Below are positions 23,960 to 35,388 of a DNA stretch of 64,000 nucleotides, in pieces. The DNA is from Zelopaecilomyces penicillatus (taxonomy: Eukaryota > Ascomycota > Sordariomycetes > Hypocreales > Pseudodiploosporaceae). A program made the translations under genes and the position numbers. Each line of letters opens with the position of its first letter. The first letter of the stretch is position 1. Below the pieces are notes generated by a model. That model ran no database searches, was not told where the DNA came from, and worked only from the letters and a program-made list of their open reading frames with translations. Where the stretch lies: NCBI GenBank assembly GCA_005765155.1, contig VCCP01000004.1, positions 3,534,001-3,598,000 on the forward strand. Reading direction: 5' to 3'.

Positions 23960-26710
23960 CTGGCCGTCCATGTCTTGCAAGTACATATTTGTATATTTGC
24001 ACTTAAACTTCCCGTACGGCGGGTCAGCTCACCATTCGCTCGAGCGACAACATGTGCCATGACAACCTAAATGTCGGCATTGGTCAACACGGTTAGTCTC
24101 GGGGATTTTGCTTTGTATTAGTAGCTTGCACTAGAACGGCGATACGGAACTGCCGCTTTATCACTGGAACACTCTGTTTTGTATGTGCATGTAGTCAATC
24201 ACCACCTCATCTTCAGCCACGATTCATCTTGCTTTGAACGTGCATGATCCCTGATTCATCCAACGTGTAGTTCCAACTGGCAGGATCAACTCCCCGATGC
24301 TACATCCCACAGGAATTAACAAGTTAATGTTCTAATTGTGCAAGAAGACGTTGTGTCGCATGGGAAGTTCCAGGCTATTGTGAGCAGTCTGTCTGGTCTT
24401 CGCTACCAGGCAACTACCCTGCACATGAAAGCATTTTATTGGGGGTAAAACATGCTGGCCCTCGCAGATCAAGCACCGAGTGATGTTACCCAACAATCTC
24501 CTATGTTTGTTCCCATGCTTTGCAGCCACTACAGGCCCGCTCTGGTGTATTGCTCGCCTTTATCGGTCAACCGTCTTGTACATCTCAGTACCAGAGCGCT
24601 ATTACATTTTACCATAAGGGAAACAAAACCGAGATATGTTCCCAGCCACCCACGGTAGTTACCGACACGGCGAAAGTTTAGGTATGGGCTCAAACTTAAA
24701 CTCAAATTCCCGAAAGGTTAAGATCTAGTCGTCATGCATTCAGAGATACTGTGCGTACTTCTTTATGACAAACACATGCCTCTCCCAGGCTCAAACATTC
24801 GGTTATTCAGCGAATTATTATCATGCATGGGCAACAATACCTCACTGACTCCAAATATTAAGTTACACTTGCCTGTGCATGGAGCAAGTACCCGACTAGC
24901 AACTATAACTATTTTAGTGGATATGAGCTTGGCCTGGTATTGTTTACTCGTTCTGTTCAAACTCAGAAATCACAACGCTGAAGTGTAGATAGATAAACAG
25001 GGAATTAAGGACCCGTCATTTCCTAGCATTGCCATCTGCACAATGTAGTATGTGACCTGGACAACGACGTGGCTACTAACTTCATTCATTTATCTGCAAC
25101 AAGTCCTGCAGGTTACCAGGCAGTTCCCCAACAGCAGCAGCTTTAGGATTCTATATGCAGTAGTAATGGTCGAGTTCGCCAGCACAGTACACCACTCTAG
25201 CAACTAGCAGCAGCACCACCAGATATATGCCACAATGTGTGTCATATTGTGCGGGTGGCAATACACGTAAAGATGCATAACCATATGAGTCTCAATTCTG
25301 CAACCCAGCCTCCTCAGTGGCATTACGTATCTGCTGATGTACTGGCAAGAATTATCCTACGCAGCAGATTACCCACGACTCGCTCTATCAAACCCATCGA
25401 CAAGACAACAATCGTAGGTGAAGTACTCTTCAAACATACTCTGTCTACTTTGGTATATCCGAATCAAGCCATTCCCCCCCTTGCACCTACTGGAGTTGAA
25501 CAATAAATCTGCCCTGTGATGCTGATTGCGTCGGGGCTAGTTTCCTTGAACGTAAAGTGCTACGTCGAAGTGCGTGGAAGTAATGTTGAATGAATCAAGA
25601 TACCTCCGAGATCCAACAATACTTGTCGTATCTCTTTTATGCTCGTTCTACTTGACCGAACCTTACCAGTTTCAGTTATCGGATATGATACCGATATAAG
25701 TAACAAAAGTCATGGACACCACCTACTCAACGAAGTTGACATAACCACCGCATTTATCTCCATAACCATAACCACTACGATACCCTAAACACAGTAATAC
25801 TAAGTGAGCCTATATTAAGAAGAGGAGACTGGGCGGTAAGGTCTCATGGGGCTAGTTCTGCCACATATGCATATTGTGGGCAGCCTATGACTATAACATG
25901 GCTCGACAGCTGGGGGCGACTTATGTATTACAATTGCCTATGTCCTACGGAACCGATTTAAGCTTTGGTTTAGTTGCACAACGCGGCCCTGACATGCACA
26001 TGTGGCGACGAAGTTGCTGCAGAGCCTACATCGATTGACATCCAATAACAATACCACCTGCCAGTTGCTACTGGTAGCATATAGCATTATATATGAATTG
26101 TAGGATCCAGCACAACTTAAGAGAGCTTCCACTTATGGGTATTTGCAGCTGTCTTATTTAGAAGGGTCAACAGCCCGTTCAACAAGAGTCTTTGACAAAG
26201 AATGTTAGAGATAGACAAATCACCTTCGATTAGTGACAGCCTCAAATACACATCGCAAACCAATATTGAATAGCGACACCCCTATGAAGTCTCGATTGTC
26301 TCCTATGGACAACCCGACTTATAGAAGCGGAAGCAGTTGCGGACTCAAGCCAACCAAGCAGGTTGTGACCGACTGAGTCGTTGCTCTGGATGCTGTCCAG
26401 AACACAACCGTACGCAACTCAGACTCGTTCCTGAACGCATACTGACAAATACAATGCCTACAAACACGTTGGTTGTCGTACCCCTGTAGTCAAACGATAC
26501 TATGTGCTTCAGGTTCATAGTCATAACTAACCATTGTTGACTGCAGGGAAGATATAAAAACATCTCCACCTTCTCTATGTCACATGTCGATGTTTCGCCT
26601 ATCCATCAAATCGTTCGATAATCCCGAAATCCGCTCAGGTGAGGAAGTGGGCAAAAAAAACACCGAAATGCAGGGTTGTTCTCTTGCGTCTTGTATATTA
26701 CCATCTAACT

Positions 26711-27143
26711 TCATCGCCCAATGACTTCTCTTGACTCCTCCTCCTTCCCTAACAATCCCAAGTTCCGTATTTGTTTTGCGCTGGGGGCATTGTCTCGTGG
26801 GGTTGCTGCTTCAGCTCTCGCGTATGCTGCCTGTATGGCCAATGCTCTCGCGTGCTGCTTAACGTTAGTTTGCACAAACCCTCCTCGCTGTAGTAACGCC
26901 ATGGCATGAGCACTAGAACCAACCTCCTTTTTGTGATGCAGACACTCATAGTAGTCTTCCAGAACCGGCGAACACTTCTTTTTACCCGAATTGTCCTCAG
27001 CTGATGTGTTTACGACGTAGCATGCCATGACCTCTTGCCAGAAGGGAAAACAGCGCCCGACGCCTACGTTCATCGTTAGCAATACTCAATTGATTTAATG
27101 CAGATCATAACCCACCACCGTGCATGCCATATCCCGACGCCAT
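26711..27143 (-). CDS. Complex I subunit NDUFS5 (15 kDa), three exons
   Basis: Exons on the minus strand are 27143-27116, 27063-26924 and 26854-26711, giving 103 aa. The first exon codes for only nine residues and one base (MASGYGMHG). Its GTGGGT donor joins after a 52-nt intron with branch GCTAAC and TAG acceptor. The second intron (69 nt, donor GTTGGT, branch ACTAAC, CAG acceptor) has a multiple-of-three length and no in-frame stop. The protein has the twin CX9C motif: Cys14-Cys24 in RCFPFWQEVMAC, and Cys40-Cys50 in CSPVLEDYYEC. It is followed by LHHKKE and a basic helix, then NAPSAKQIRNLGLL. This is the fungal NDUFS5 accessory subunit of NADH:ubiquinone oxidoreductase, folded by the Mia40 pathway in the intermembrane space. 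It is divergent with sec39 across about 500 bp. An AAG acceptor 3 nt upstream is an alternative for exon 3. Confidence 0.88.
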
Positions 27144-27647
27144 GATGGAGCAAAGTGATAAATATCGTAACGTTGACGGTTCCTTCGCAAAGCGTGTGAC
27201 GGCAGGTGATTCGATAGATGCCAATTCCTCAAGAACCCGTTGGAGGGCCCCCCGTTAATTTCATGATAACAAGCGGGTACCCTTGGCGCACTACAGTAAG
27301 CCCTCTAAGCGCATGACCTCAGTTAATCATATGCAATAGTGAGCTAGCCCCGATTTAAGAATCTTGTCTCCAATTCAGCGCAACAAGATGAGTTACCCGT
27401 GCGGCTCGCTTGGCACATTACCTACCTGTATGTACCTAGGTATTATTAGTTATCAAACCAAGTACCTGTCCTTCACAGCATATTGGTGGCATGGAATATA
27501 CGCACGTCATTCTAGTAACCAAACAGAGTGACGAATACATCGGGAGAACCGAGCTCTTATAAAGAATCCCATAAGAAAAACAGGATAACCGAAACAACTC
27601 TTATCCTGTCTCCTCCAGCTTCAGGTGTGCGACGCGGCCTAGCTATC
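27144..27647. promoter_or_regulatory. Divergent promoter region between NDUFS5 and sec39
   Basis: 504 bp separate two start codons pointing away from each other, so both promoters must lie here or overlap. A palindromic TACCTACCTG...GTACCTAGGTA cluster occupies 27418-27442. The sec39 frame stays open upstream to 27528 but without an ATG, so translation there is not supported. Confidence 0.6.
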
Positions 27648-30488
27648 ATGGCTTCCTCGCTGTCACCTGCCAAGGTCCTGCTCCTAGCTGTACACTTTGC
27701 TTCTCATGCAGATATCAACAGCCTTACACATCTCACAAGTCAATATACCACAGTTCTGCGCAAGGAGCTAGTTTTTCGAATAATTCTTACTCACTTACCC
27801 GAGACTGTTAGGCCTGCAATTTACATCGGCCTTTTGCAAGCCATTGAATATGGGGAGCTTGAAACGCCAAAGGAAAATGAGCTCGACACAACCCCCGTCA
27901 ATCCGTTGTCTGATGAACAGGCATCTCTGAAGGCCAGGAAGCTTCACCTGCTACGTTTATCATGTCCGAACGCGCCACTCGCCCTTGAGAATGAGCCACT
28001 CAGCCTCTTCCTCTATCAACGAGCACACAGGATGGAAGATGAGGCAGGGTTACTATTACAACTCCCAGATCTACTCATCCCCTTTCTACACCACGCGCCA
28101 GCATTGCGCTTTTGGGTTGTATCAACCGTGTTCCCATTGCTTAAGAGAAATACAAGCTATGCTGCAACAGTAATGCCCTTGCGCTCGCTAAGTGAGTTTG
28201 AGAGGCTCTCCGATACGGATGCCGTAGACTATCTCCTGTCACAGACAGGACAGCATGAAGAGGATCATATTTTGATCGGTCGGGACTTCAGGGAGATGAT
28301 TGGGCCGTGGCTTTACAACCCTGCTCATTGGGCGTTACGAAGTGACAAAGTTGATGCCGATCCTGTCGGTAAAACCTTGTCAGAATACTCCCCTGGGTGG
28401 GAGCGCGTCCTTAGATGGTTTTTGTCCCACTCTACGGGGAATTGGCAAGTAGTCATTGCCGCAATAGAGCAATGGGATGGCCCTACAGATATAAAACTAG
28501 GGTATGAGCTCAACCTATCTCATGCTCAATCCCGACAGGCCTATCTGGAAGATACATATACCAGAGCAGCGCTGGCATGTGCATATCTGGTTACAGAAGC
28601 TACTCTTGACGCGCTACCAGCGGCATATTCAATACTAAAAAAAATTAGATCACTTCTGGATCACGGCGATGATCTGCCGTTGGAAGCAGCGTCTGTCAAT
28701 CTGCCGGACATACCCGCGTTTGACAGAACCTGCTTCCCTGGTGCCAACATAGCCACATACATGAGGAATAGTTTTTTGCAAGAGAGGAATTCTTTGACCT
28801 CACCAAACAAAAAGGCAACATCCCTGTTGTCTGCACTGATATTGAGTGCATTCATCCTTACTCGCCTTGGTCTGCCCTACACAGTGAGGAGAACCGGTGA
28901 TCTTGTGTTTTTGCAAGACTTACGTGAGCAAAAGAGTGAACTCATCAAACTCCTCAGGGCCGCTGCAGATCACAAAAGGGAAAATGATGATGCATATTGG
29001 AGGCAGGTCAGATACGAGATTCTATGGCTCCACGACTGGGGCACTGCCAACCAGTTACCACTGAAGGACTCCTTTAAAGGGGTCTTTGGAATGGTATCTA
29101 GACAACACATTGAGATTGAGATTCTTAAAACCTTTTTATCCAAGTCTTGTAAGCTGTCTTAAGACCAACTCACCATTCAACGCGAGAGTCTGACTATTTA
29201 TAGGCTACACATTGGCCAGGGCGATTTATGAAGACGGGATAGAAAAGCCTCTCTCTAAGGAAGTCCTCCAGGACACCGTCTACAATTCTGCGTTAAACGC
29301 CTTTGACAATGCATCGAATCCTAATCGAGCACGAGGTGGCTTAAGGAAGTGCGATGAGATGTATGTTTATTAGCTACAAGGCTACGACCCGGAGGCTAAT
29401 GTGACCACAGAATTCATTCATTCCCCGAGACTCTGGAAAGTTCAACTCCTGCGCTTAGCCGGGTTGAGGCCCTTCTCAAGGCCACGCATGCTCTCAGCGA
29501 TTACCGACTTGTTCTGAGACAGGGCGAGCCTTTCAGTCCCGTGGTTCTCAGATTGCATTCTGACCCCATCTCCATCATCGAAAAAGTCCTTGATCAGAAT
29601 CCGAAGGCCTATACCCGCCTCAACGAGTTTCTTGAGATGGCTGTCAATATGGTTCACGCTGGCCTACCCTGCCGAGGAAAACCGGGCAAATCAGGCCTGA
29701 TGCTGGATGAGAAGCTGGAGCTTCTTGTCGCAGAAAAACGCATTGTAGCCATGTGTATTGAAGCTGCTCTGAAGGAAGATGACTTTGAGACAGCATATTC
29801 ATATGTAGTAAACCGTTTGGACTCCCTAGGTGCTGGCAGGCTAAGTGAACCTCCCACTGAACCTGGAAATGAGTGGTCATGGAAAGCAGCAGCCAAAGCT
29901 GGCCAGTATGTCCGTACAGAAAGGTCACTCCCACCAACTCATCTTGGAACTGCTAGTGGAAACTTGGAGATCCGTCATCTCGAACAACGCATTGAATGCT
30001 TGGCTACCGCTCTGCGCGTCGCCCCATCATGCCAGCTGCAGGAAGTTCTCAAGAGTTTTCGGCGCTGCGAGGAGCAGCTTGAATCCGCCATCAATGAAGA
30101 AGCCACCAAGGAGGCGATTTGGAACACAGCAAGCGAAATACCAGGTGCATTTTCTAGCCAGGATCTCAGTCAGCTGCACTCACAAAGGAACATGAGTGCT
30201 ACCGCATCCATTAGACAGACGGAAGATTCGCCAATGTCCCTATTTGATCTGTCCCGAGCTACTGCGAGGGTAGCACAAAAGAATTTCACGAGACTATCAA
30301 GCTTGTCAGGCATAGCAGTAGACGCAGCCTCAGTTTTGAGTGTTCCCACCGTTGAAAGTGAGGGACAAACACAACCACGTGCCAGGAAAAGAGACCACAT
30401 CAAAGAAGTTGCCACTGGAACTCTCGTATCTGGTGTTGGCTGGTTAATTGGCGCCAACGTCACTCGAGGCGGTACAGAAGCACAGTGA
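27648..30488 (+). CDS. sec39: Sec39-domain protein (Dsl1/NRZ tethering complex), three exons
   Basis: Exons are 27648-29148, 29204-29360 and 29411-30488, giving 911 aa. Introns are 55 and 50 nt with GTAAGC and GTATGT donors; phases join exactly. The N-terminus MASSLSPAKVLLLAVHFASHAD, the ARAIYEDG...VLQDTVYNSALNAFDNASNPNRARGG block made by exon 2, and the ALSDYRLVLRQGEPFSP and LRLHSDPI segments of exon 3 are typical of fungal Secretory pathway Sec39 proteins. In yeast Sec39, with Dsl1 and Tip20, tethers COPI vesicles at the ER and is essential; the animal counterpart is NBAS. The protein is all-helical, without catalytic motifs or membrane segment. ATG 27648 is the first in-frame ATG. The small fungal exon 2 was needed to restore the conserved block. 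The gene is larger than yeast Sec39 (about 700 aa), as usual in filamentous fungi. Confidence 0.88.
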
Positions 30489-30498
30489 TTTTAGTCGG

Positions 30499-30678
30499 TT
30501 ACCATTCCTTGCGAATCAGTCCAGCGGCAACTCCTAGTGCTGTTGCTGAAGACGAGGCTCTTTGTGCTGCATTTGGGGGCGTGGTTGTCTTCGACCACGA
30601 GTAGCTTGTTTTGGAATTCAGCGTATGCATAACTATGACAGGGAAGAAAGCAAGGATCATGAAAGTATTGGCGGACAT
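30499..30678 (-). CDS. Small putative membrane protein, 59 aa, unrecognised
   Basis: The frame starts MSANTFMILAFFPVIVMHTL, a likely membrane helix (about residues 5-20). A polar stretch follows (NSKTSYSWSKTTTPPNAAQR), then an Ala/Gly-rich segment (SSSATALGVAAGLI, about 42-55) and the charged end RKEW. The layout, a short two-helix protein with a basic tail, would suit a small organelle membrane protein. I do not recognise the family. It converges on sec39 with only 10 bp between the stop codons. The amino-acid make-up is more protein-like than other short frames here. The upstream frame opens only with GTG, so ATG 30678 is taken as start. It could still be chance. Confidence 0.45.
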   Translation of the reverse strand: MSANTFMILAFFPVIVMHTLNSKTSYSWSKTTTPPNAAQRASSSATALGVAAGLIRKEW

Positions 30679-32312
30679 TTGATTGTTCACATGGGGATTC
30701 GCTACGGCACCATCCCTTAGCTTTTACATCTTGTCTACGTATGCCGTACACAACCACTGAAAGCAGTTGTGAAGCATCTGGGGAAAATTAATAGACATGG
30801 CCCAGTCGGCTGAAACAAGCAGAAGGGTGAAATGAGCTATCATCCATGCTTTTGACATAGGAACGAGAGGTCAACCAGATTTTGTGTGAAATGTCAAAAG
30901 AAAGTCCATCCAACAGTGGAAAAGTACCTCCGTTGCCTACTGACCTAATGTCTTTCTTCAGCTTTCATCAGTAACTTTGTCTATTGACTATGTATGTACT
31001 TATTTGCAACTGCGCCATCAATTGCATCTAAATAACACCCAATCATCGTGTTCAGGTTAAGTAACTCACATTTGCCAAGGTATGGCCTCGTTCAGTATAG
31101 CAAATCATGAAAGCAAAAGCAATCGATAGGCGATCAAGAGGTTAGCAGATATTGACGTGGTTGCTCTTAGCCAACAGAAAAAAATAAAACCTAGGTGAAT
31201 TAGCAACAATGGTAATAGAACAACTGTAGGTCGAGATTAGACTGAGGAAGGGGAGCTTGGAGTGAAGAGATTTATTGGAATAAAGAGTGAAAGGGGAGGT
31301 GGGGGGAGGTTTGTTCGCCACCGACATACTTCCATCTAGAGCTGGGATGGGCAACGGTTAAAAGGCTCTGAGGATGATACCCAGCACGTTGGCGGGTGTT
31401 CCCTACACAAGTATATCTCAAAGGTCCGCAAAACATACTCGATACATAGCAGTTGTTGATATCGACAGTTTATGCATGATAAACATAACCATCACAGTAC
31501 CTATGTCGACACATTCATCAAACCCACTTGGCCATTGTGATGTTTTTTTTTTCAAAGCGTATGATGCTCTAATTAGAAAGGCGAGCAGGGCGATGTCTTC
31601 ATCGCGGCAGTTGATTACGGCGGTGACGTGTTGATTTGCGAGGGGGCGGAGCGGGTGATGCAATTACGTTCAATTCTGGCCTCACCAAGATAGAGGCTAA
31701 TTATAGCGAAAGTGAGGCGTTCAACATCGTCTCGAAGCTGGGTAAGATCCCGAAATCGGCCGTGGTCGACTCACTGCTGCAAAATCGACATGAATGATTT
31801 TGACCAACGTACATAAAGCTGCAAACAACAGCTGCCGCAGTCGATAGGCGATCTGCTTATTGAACCCATGAGGCACACATCGCCATAAAGGGAAGGGAAG
31901 AAAACAAGTCGGTATGTTGTGAATTGCTGTGCTCCAGAACGCTTTCAAAACCCTGTTGCGCAGATTGATGAAGAAGTTTGATTTTTTGCAATGATCCGGA
32001 AGCTGCCACAAGTGGCCATATGTAACCATGTCGCCGCCGCATGACCGACTAGCAAGAGAAGTAGTGATGAGGGCCGAGTACCCAATATTGTTCCCATTCC
32101 CTAACCGTCGCATATCGCACGAAACTCCTTAGTGAGCAGATCCTGTCGGAAAATCCGCAGTAGTCCATATAAGCTGATTATTTAAGGACTGCGGGCAGGA
32201 CAAAACAGAACAAATGAAATAGCAACAGAAACAGCCCAATGTTAATAGCACATGATGTCTAATTTGTTGCATGAGACAACGTCATTCGGCGGCATATCAA
32301 TGCATTGCTTGA
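30679..32312. other. Intergenic region, no gene seen
   Basis: About 1.6 kb between the small ORF and the Tra2-like gene. The frame at 31721-32113 (minus, 130 aa) has no family features and more likely lies in the 3' UTR or downstream DNA of the Tra2-like gene. A poly-T run lies at 31543-31550. The upstream part would contain the promoter of the small minus-strand ORF. Confidence 0.45.
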
Positions 32313-33586
32313 TCAGACCCTGCTGAAGTTAGCACAAGTGTAGGGAGATTGCTGGGTATAATGATAATCCGAACCTCCGTATGGCTCACGCGCCTCAGAC
32401 CGAGAGGAAGATTCGCCATAGGCGGGTCCGCTGCTTGGAGCTGAATCACGCGCTCGAGCAGGGTCTCTTTCACCCTGACGATCGTACCGGTCACGGTCAT
32501 ATCCGGCGCCTCCGCCGGCGCCTCGTGCACCATATCGATCACGATCCTCGCGAGTACCATACCGGTCTCGACCGCTGTAGCTGTCATCTCTGTCGCGCCG
32601 TTCGTAGCCACGGTCGGAGTCTCTGGCATACCCGCGATCTTCATATCGCCGGTCATCCCGGTAGCTGCGATCATACCCACGTTCGTAGCTCCGGTCGTCG
32701 TATCGTCTCTCGTAGCCTCGGTCGTAACCTCGATCATTTCCACGTTGGCGGTAATCTTCACGGCCATAGCCACCGCCACCCTGACCGCCACCTCGGCGGC
32801 GGTCATCAAAGCGAGGACGGGGATCTGTACCGGTGTCAGTGGAGAATACATAACTTTGGATAAGCATTCATCATACCTCGCTTGGGAGGGCCAAAGTATT
32901 TGCCTGGAGTTGGCGTACGGGGGCGAGCACGGCGAGCCTTTTCTATGCTCATAGTGCGGCCCTCGATCACTTCACCTTGAAGACCCTCCCTGGCTGCCTC
33001 GGCTTGTTCTGATGTGACCATCTTGACAAAGCCAAAGCCGCGGGACTCCTTTGTATGGGGGTCACGCATGATCTGACATTTCTCAACTTCACCATACTTT
33101 TCAAACATTTTGGCAACTTCAGCTTCACTCAAACGGGGATGAATGCCGGTCACAAAAAGATTAGAGCCGGGGTTGACTGCTCCATCATCATCATCTTTGG
33201 GGCCTGAAGAGTCCTTGTGAGCACTGTAGACAACATGTATTAGCCTTTTCAAATGTTGTGCCCAAGAGCATGTGAACTTTAGTCTTACTCGTCCGGGTTT
33301 GCTGTTGGGGAAGCAGAACGTCGACGACCGCCATTGTCGTCACGCATAGGACGAGGCGAGGCGCTTCTGTTATCGCGTTCATAGCGAGGGGCCTCATCTA
33401 TAAGCAAGTTCAAAGCGTCAGTGATATTAACATCCAACAATGTGGATGTTGATTATGGCGTGATGGGGCAATGATGCATACCCGCGTACCGAAGCAAACG
33501 CGGTCATGATCGTTGTGTAGGCAACAGAACTAACCTTCGTAACGATCGCCGTTGGCGGCCTCATAATCCATCGCAGTGGTCGCCAT
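32313..33586 (-). CDS. Tra2-like RRM protein (transformer-SR ribonucleoprotein), four exons
   Basis: Exons on the minus strand are 33586-33535, 33397-33289, 33223-32877 and 32824-32313, giving 339 aa. All introns are GT-AG with consistent phases. Order: a short acidic start (MATTAMDYEAANGDRYED), an SR-like stretch (RSASPRPMR, RRRSASP), and one RRM at about 75-150 with RNP2 LFVTGI and RNP1 RGFGFVKM. The Tra2-type linker RRARPRTPTPGKYFGPPKR follows. The C-terminal tail of about 170 residues (exon 4) is built of Arg, Asp, Tyr and Gly (RGYERR, DDRSY, DRYGAR). This matches fungal Tra2-like splicing regulators that bind purine-rich RNA in the nucleus. Reading through the last intron would give a short form ending about 14 residues after the RRM linker. 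The stop at 32313 is the natural end of the exon 4 frame; a further 3' intron cannot be excluded. Confidence 0.87.
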
Positions 33587-34195
33587 AGTGCTTTAAGCGT
33601 CTGGGACGAAATAAAATCCGAGCGGAAAACAGGATTGATCAAAGCGTGATGGCGTCAAGACTTTGCAACGTGATGAGGGAAGAGTGAAGAAAGGAAAACT
33701 TAACAGTGCGCGAGTAGAGACTAAGAACAGGGACGGTGACGTGAGCCGATGATTAGGCGGCGCATGTGAGGGAGTGAAAACAAGGGTGACTTCCAGGCAG
33801 TGCTGCAAGAAAGAATGTGCCTGCCTACAAGGTACCTACCTACTAATTATGTAGTATTGTATTTGCATCCTTAGCTCTCCCCGTACACTGTAAACTGCAG
33901 GCACGTACTGGAGTTAAGCCTTGGGCAAGCCAGCTGTTGGGTGCTTGCATTACTAGAATTTGTATTTTTCAAGTTCTTTTAACAAGATATTAGTTGCTAA
34001 TGGTTCTACTTGGGGTCCTGGCAGGACAAAGCGAATGCGTTGGTGCGAATGACTTGGCTAGTGTCTAATTTTATTTGGTAGCACGTCCGTCTAAAGGCAG
34101 TTTGCATGTCCTCACATTTACTTGTGCTTGAATTATATGCAAACTCCTCCGTTGTGGAAGAATCATGTATAGAAGAGAGGGAGCAACGCAATCGC
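33587..34195 (-). promoter_or_regulatory. Region between the Tra2-like gene and nat3
   Basis: About 610 bp, holding the Tra2-like promoter and leader next to 33587 and the nat3 3' end. A GTACCTACCTACTA motif lies at 33831-33844. No other gene is seen. Confidence 0.45.
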
Positions 34196-34821
34196 TCACC
34201 ATACATCCTCTGGCTCGACTTCGTGCAATTCTCCGTCATCCCTAATGTGTTCACACTTTTGATCTCTCTTCATAGCTTTCCGCATGTCGAATGCATCTTC
34301 GCCGGTCTTGCTGGGATCTGTTGCATGATCACCGTAGTAGTCCTTTACAACCCGAAACACACTGTAGCCCAGTCGCCTATAGAAGGTGATGGCGCGATGA
34401 TTGCTTCTCCGAACGAACAGGTCCATGAACCATGTGTCATTCGTATTGGCAGCAGCCTCAAGCTGCTCCACCAAGATTTTGCCAATGCCCAATCTTCTGG
34501 CCTCGGGAGCAACAGTCAAGGCAGTAATGTGGGCATGCCAAGGTAAATAATGCTGCGAGTACTTGTATGCATCAGGAGATGACTCAACCTTGCCCATGAC
34601 TGTCGTACCAATAAGTCAGGGTTGTCAGAAGGCGAGGGATGGGCTAACAAACTGTATCCAACAATGTTTCCGTCTACATCTTCACAAACTTGGAACAGGG
34701 ATGGCCATTTAGCATAATACTGCAGATAAAACCCAAGTTCATACGTTTCTGTCAATGGATCCAAGTTGCACTTGGAAAACTTATTGACATCGTCAGGTCG
34801 GAAACGTCTGAAGGTTGTCAT
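34196..34821 (-). CDS. nat3: NatB N-terminal acetyltransferase catalytic subunit (Naa20/Nat3), two exons
   Basis: Exons are 34821-34653 and 34599-34196 on the minus strand, giving 190 aa. The single 53-nt intron (donor GTTTGT, acceptor CAG) joins VGY to IMGKVES, restoring the conserved GYIMGK strand. The protein begins MTTFRRFRPDD and has the NatB hallmark NLDPLTETY..GFYLQY. It then has HITALTVAPEARRLGIGK with the acetyl-CoA P-loop pattern RxxGxG (Arg91-Gly96). Further on come FMDLFVRRSNHRAITFYRRLGYSVFR and DAFDMRKAM. Naa20 with its auxiliary subunit Naa25/Mdm20 acetylates nascent proteins starting Met-Asp, Met-Glu, Met-Asn or Met-Gln at the ribosome. Length and ending (EPEDVW) suit the family (about 180-200 aa). 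The upstream side faces the AT-rich block about 530 bp away. Confidence 0.92.
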
Positions 34822-35349
34822 GACTTGATGATGGACAGGTGGCCGAGACAGCTGGTGGAGGTGGGAGAGTATTGTGACAAGTCGGAGATTTCAGTTTCGA
34901 TGAGAAACAAAGGTACTGTGGAAAGTCAAATATTTCACCCACCATTCTGCTCCAATTCTCTATACAAGGTACCTACCTACCTACCTAAGTACCTAATCTA
35001 GATCTCTAGTAGGGTAGTCTAAATTCTCACAACTCTCATTTCAGATTATTTTTGGGTTGTCTTTACAAGTATCAATAGCTGGCCTTGGACGATACACGTC
35101 TATACTTCAACATCGAATTCACTGGACATTTCACAAAAGATAAATTTGTTTACTGATATATGGTATGTCAAGATATGGTGATAGAGCTGGCAGCTGGCAG
35201 CTTATCGTTCCTGACCAAACCTATCAATAATACTTTGCAAATGCAGTCAGGGGTAAAATACGCCCCACGCACTGTACTACCTAAATACCTACCTCTCAGG
35301 TCTCACTTTCTTACACGCTAAGAGTGTGTGGTGCAAAAGATGAATTCAA
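34822..35349 (-). promoter_or_regulatory. Upstream region of nat3 at the island edge
   Basis: The last balanced DNA before the repeat block. It contains GGTACCTACC followed by repeated TACC units at 34968-34994 and a second CTACCTAAATACCTACC stretch near 35277-35293. No ORF has support. The nat3 promoter should lie here. Confidence 0.5.
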
Positions 35350-35388
35350 CTTGTGCAGACATAAGCATATACTGCTATATGTTCAACA
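35350..35388 (+). repeat. 39-bp direct repeat, intact copy
   Basis: Runs from CTTGTGCAGACATAAG to TATGTTCAACA. It recurs at 35589-35627 with every difference a G-to-A or C-to-T change. It marks the right border of the gene island. Confidence 0.75.

Larger units (their letters stand above)
18348..26710. other. 8.4 kb region without a recognisable gene
   Basis: Base composition is balanced and unlike the RIP blocks, yet I find no frame with protein family features or a chain of exons. The longest frames (18973-19521 plus, 182 aa; 22096-22620 plus, 174 aa; 23052-23519 plus, 155 aa) are rich in Cys, Trp, Ser and Pro with no motif or conserved look. The region holds simple repeats, poly-G runs and several GTACCTA motifs. 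It may contain the flbD 3' UTR, non-coding RNAs or distal regulatory elements; none can be assigned from sequence alone. Confidence 0.5.

Noticed and set aside
31721..32113. 130-aa minus-strand frame downstream of the Tra2-like gene
   Set aside because: No motif or conserved character; probably 3' UTR or downstream DNA.
10898..34821. Secondary-metabolite or other functional gene cluster
   Set aside because: The genes identified are unrelated core functions, with no synthase, transporter or tailoring enzyme.
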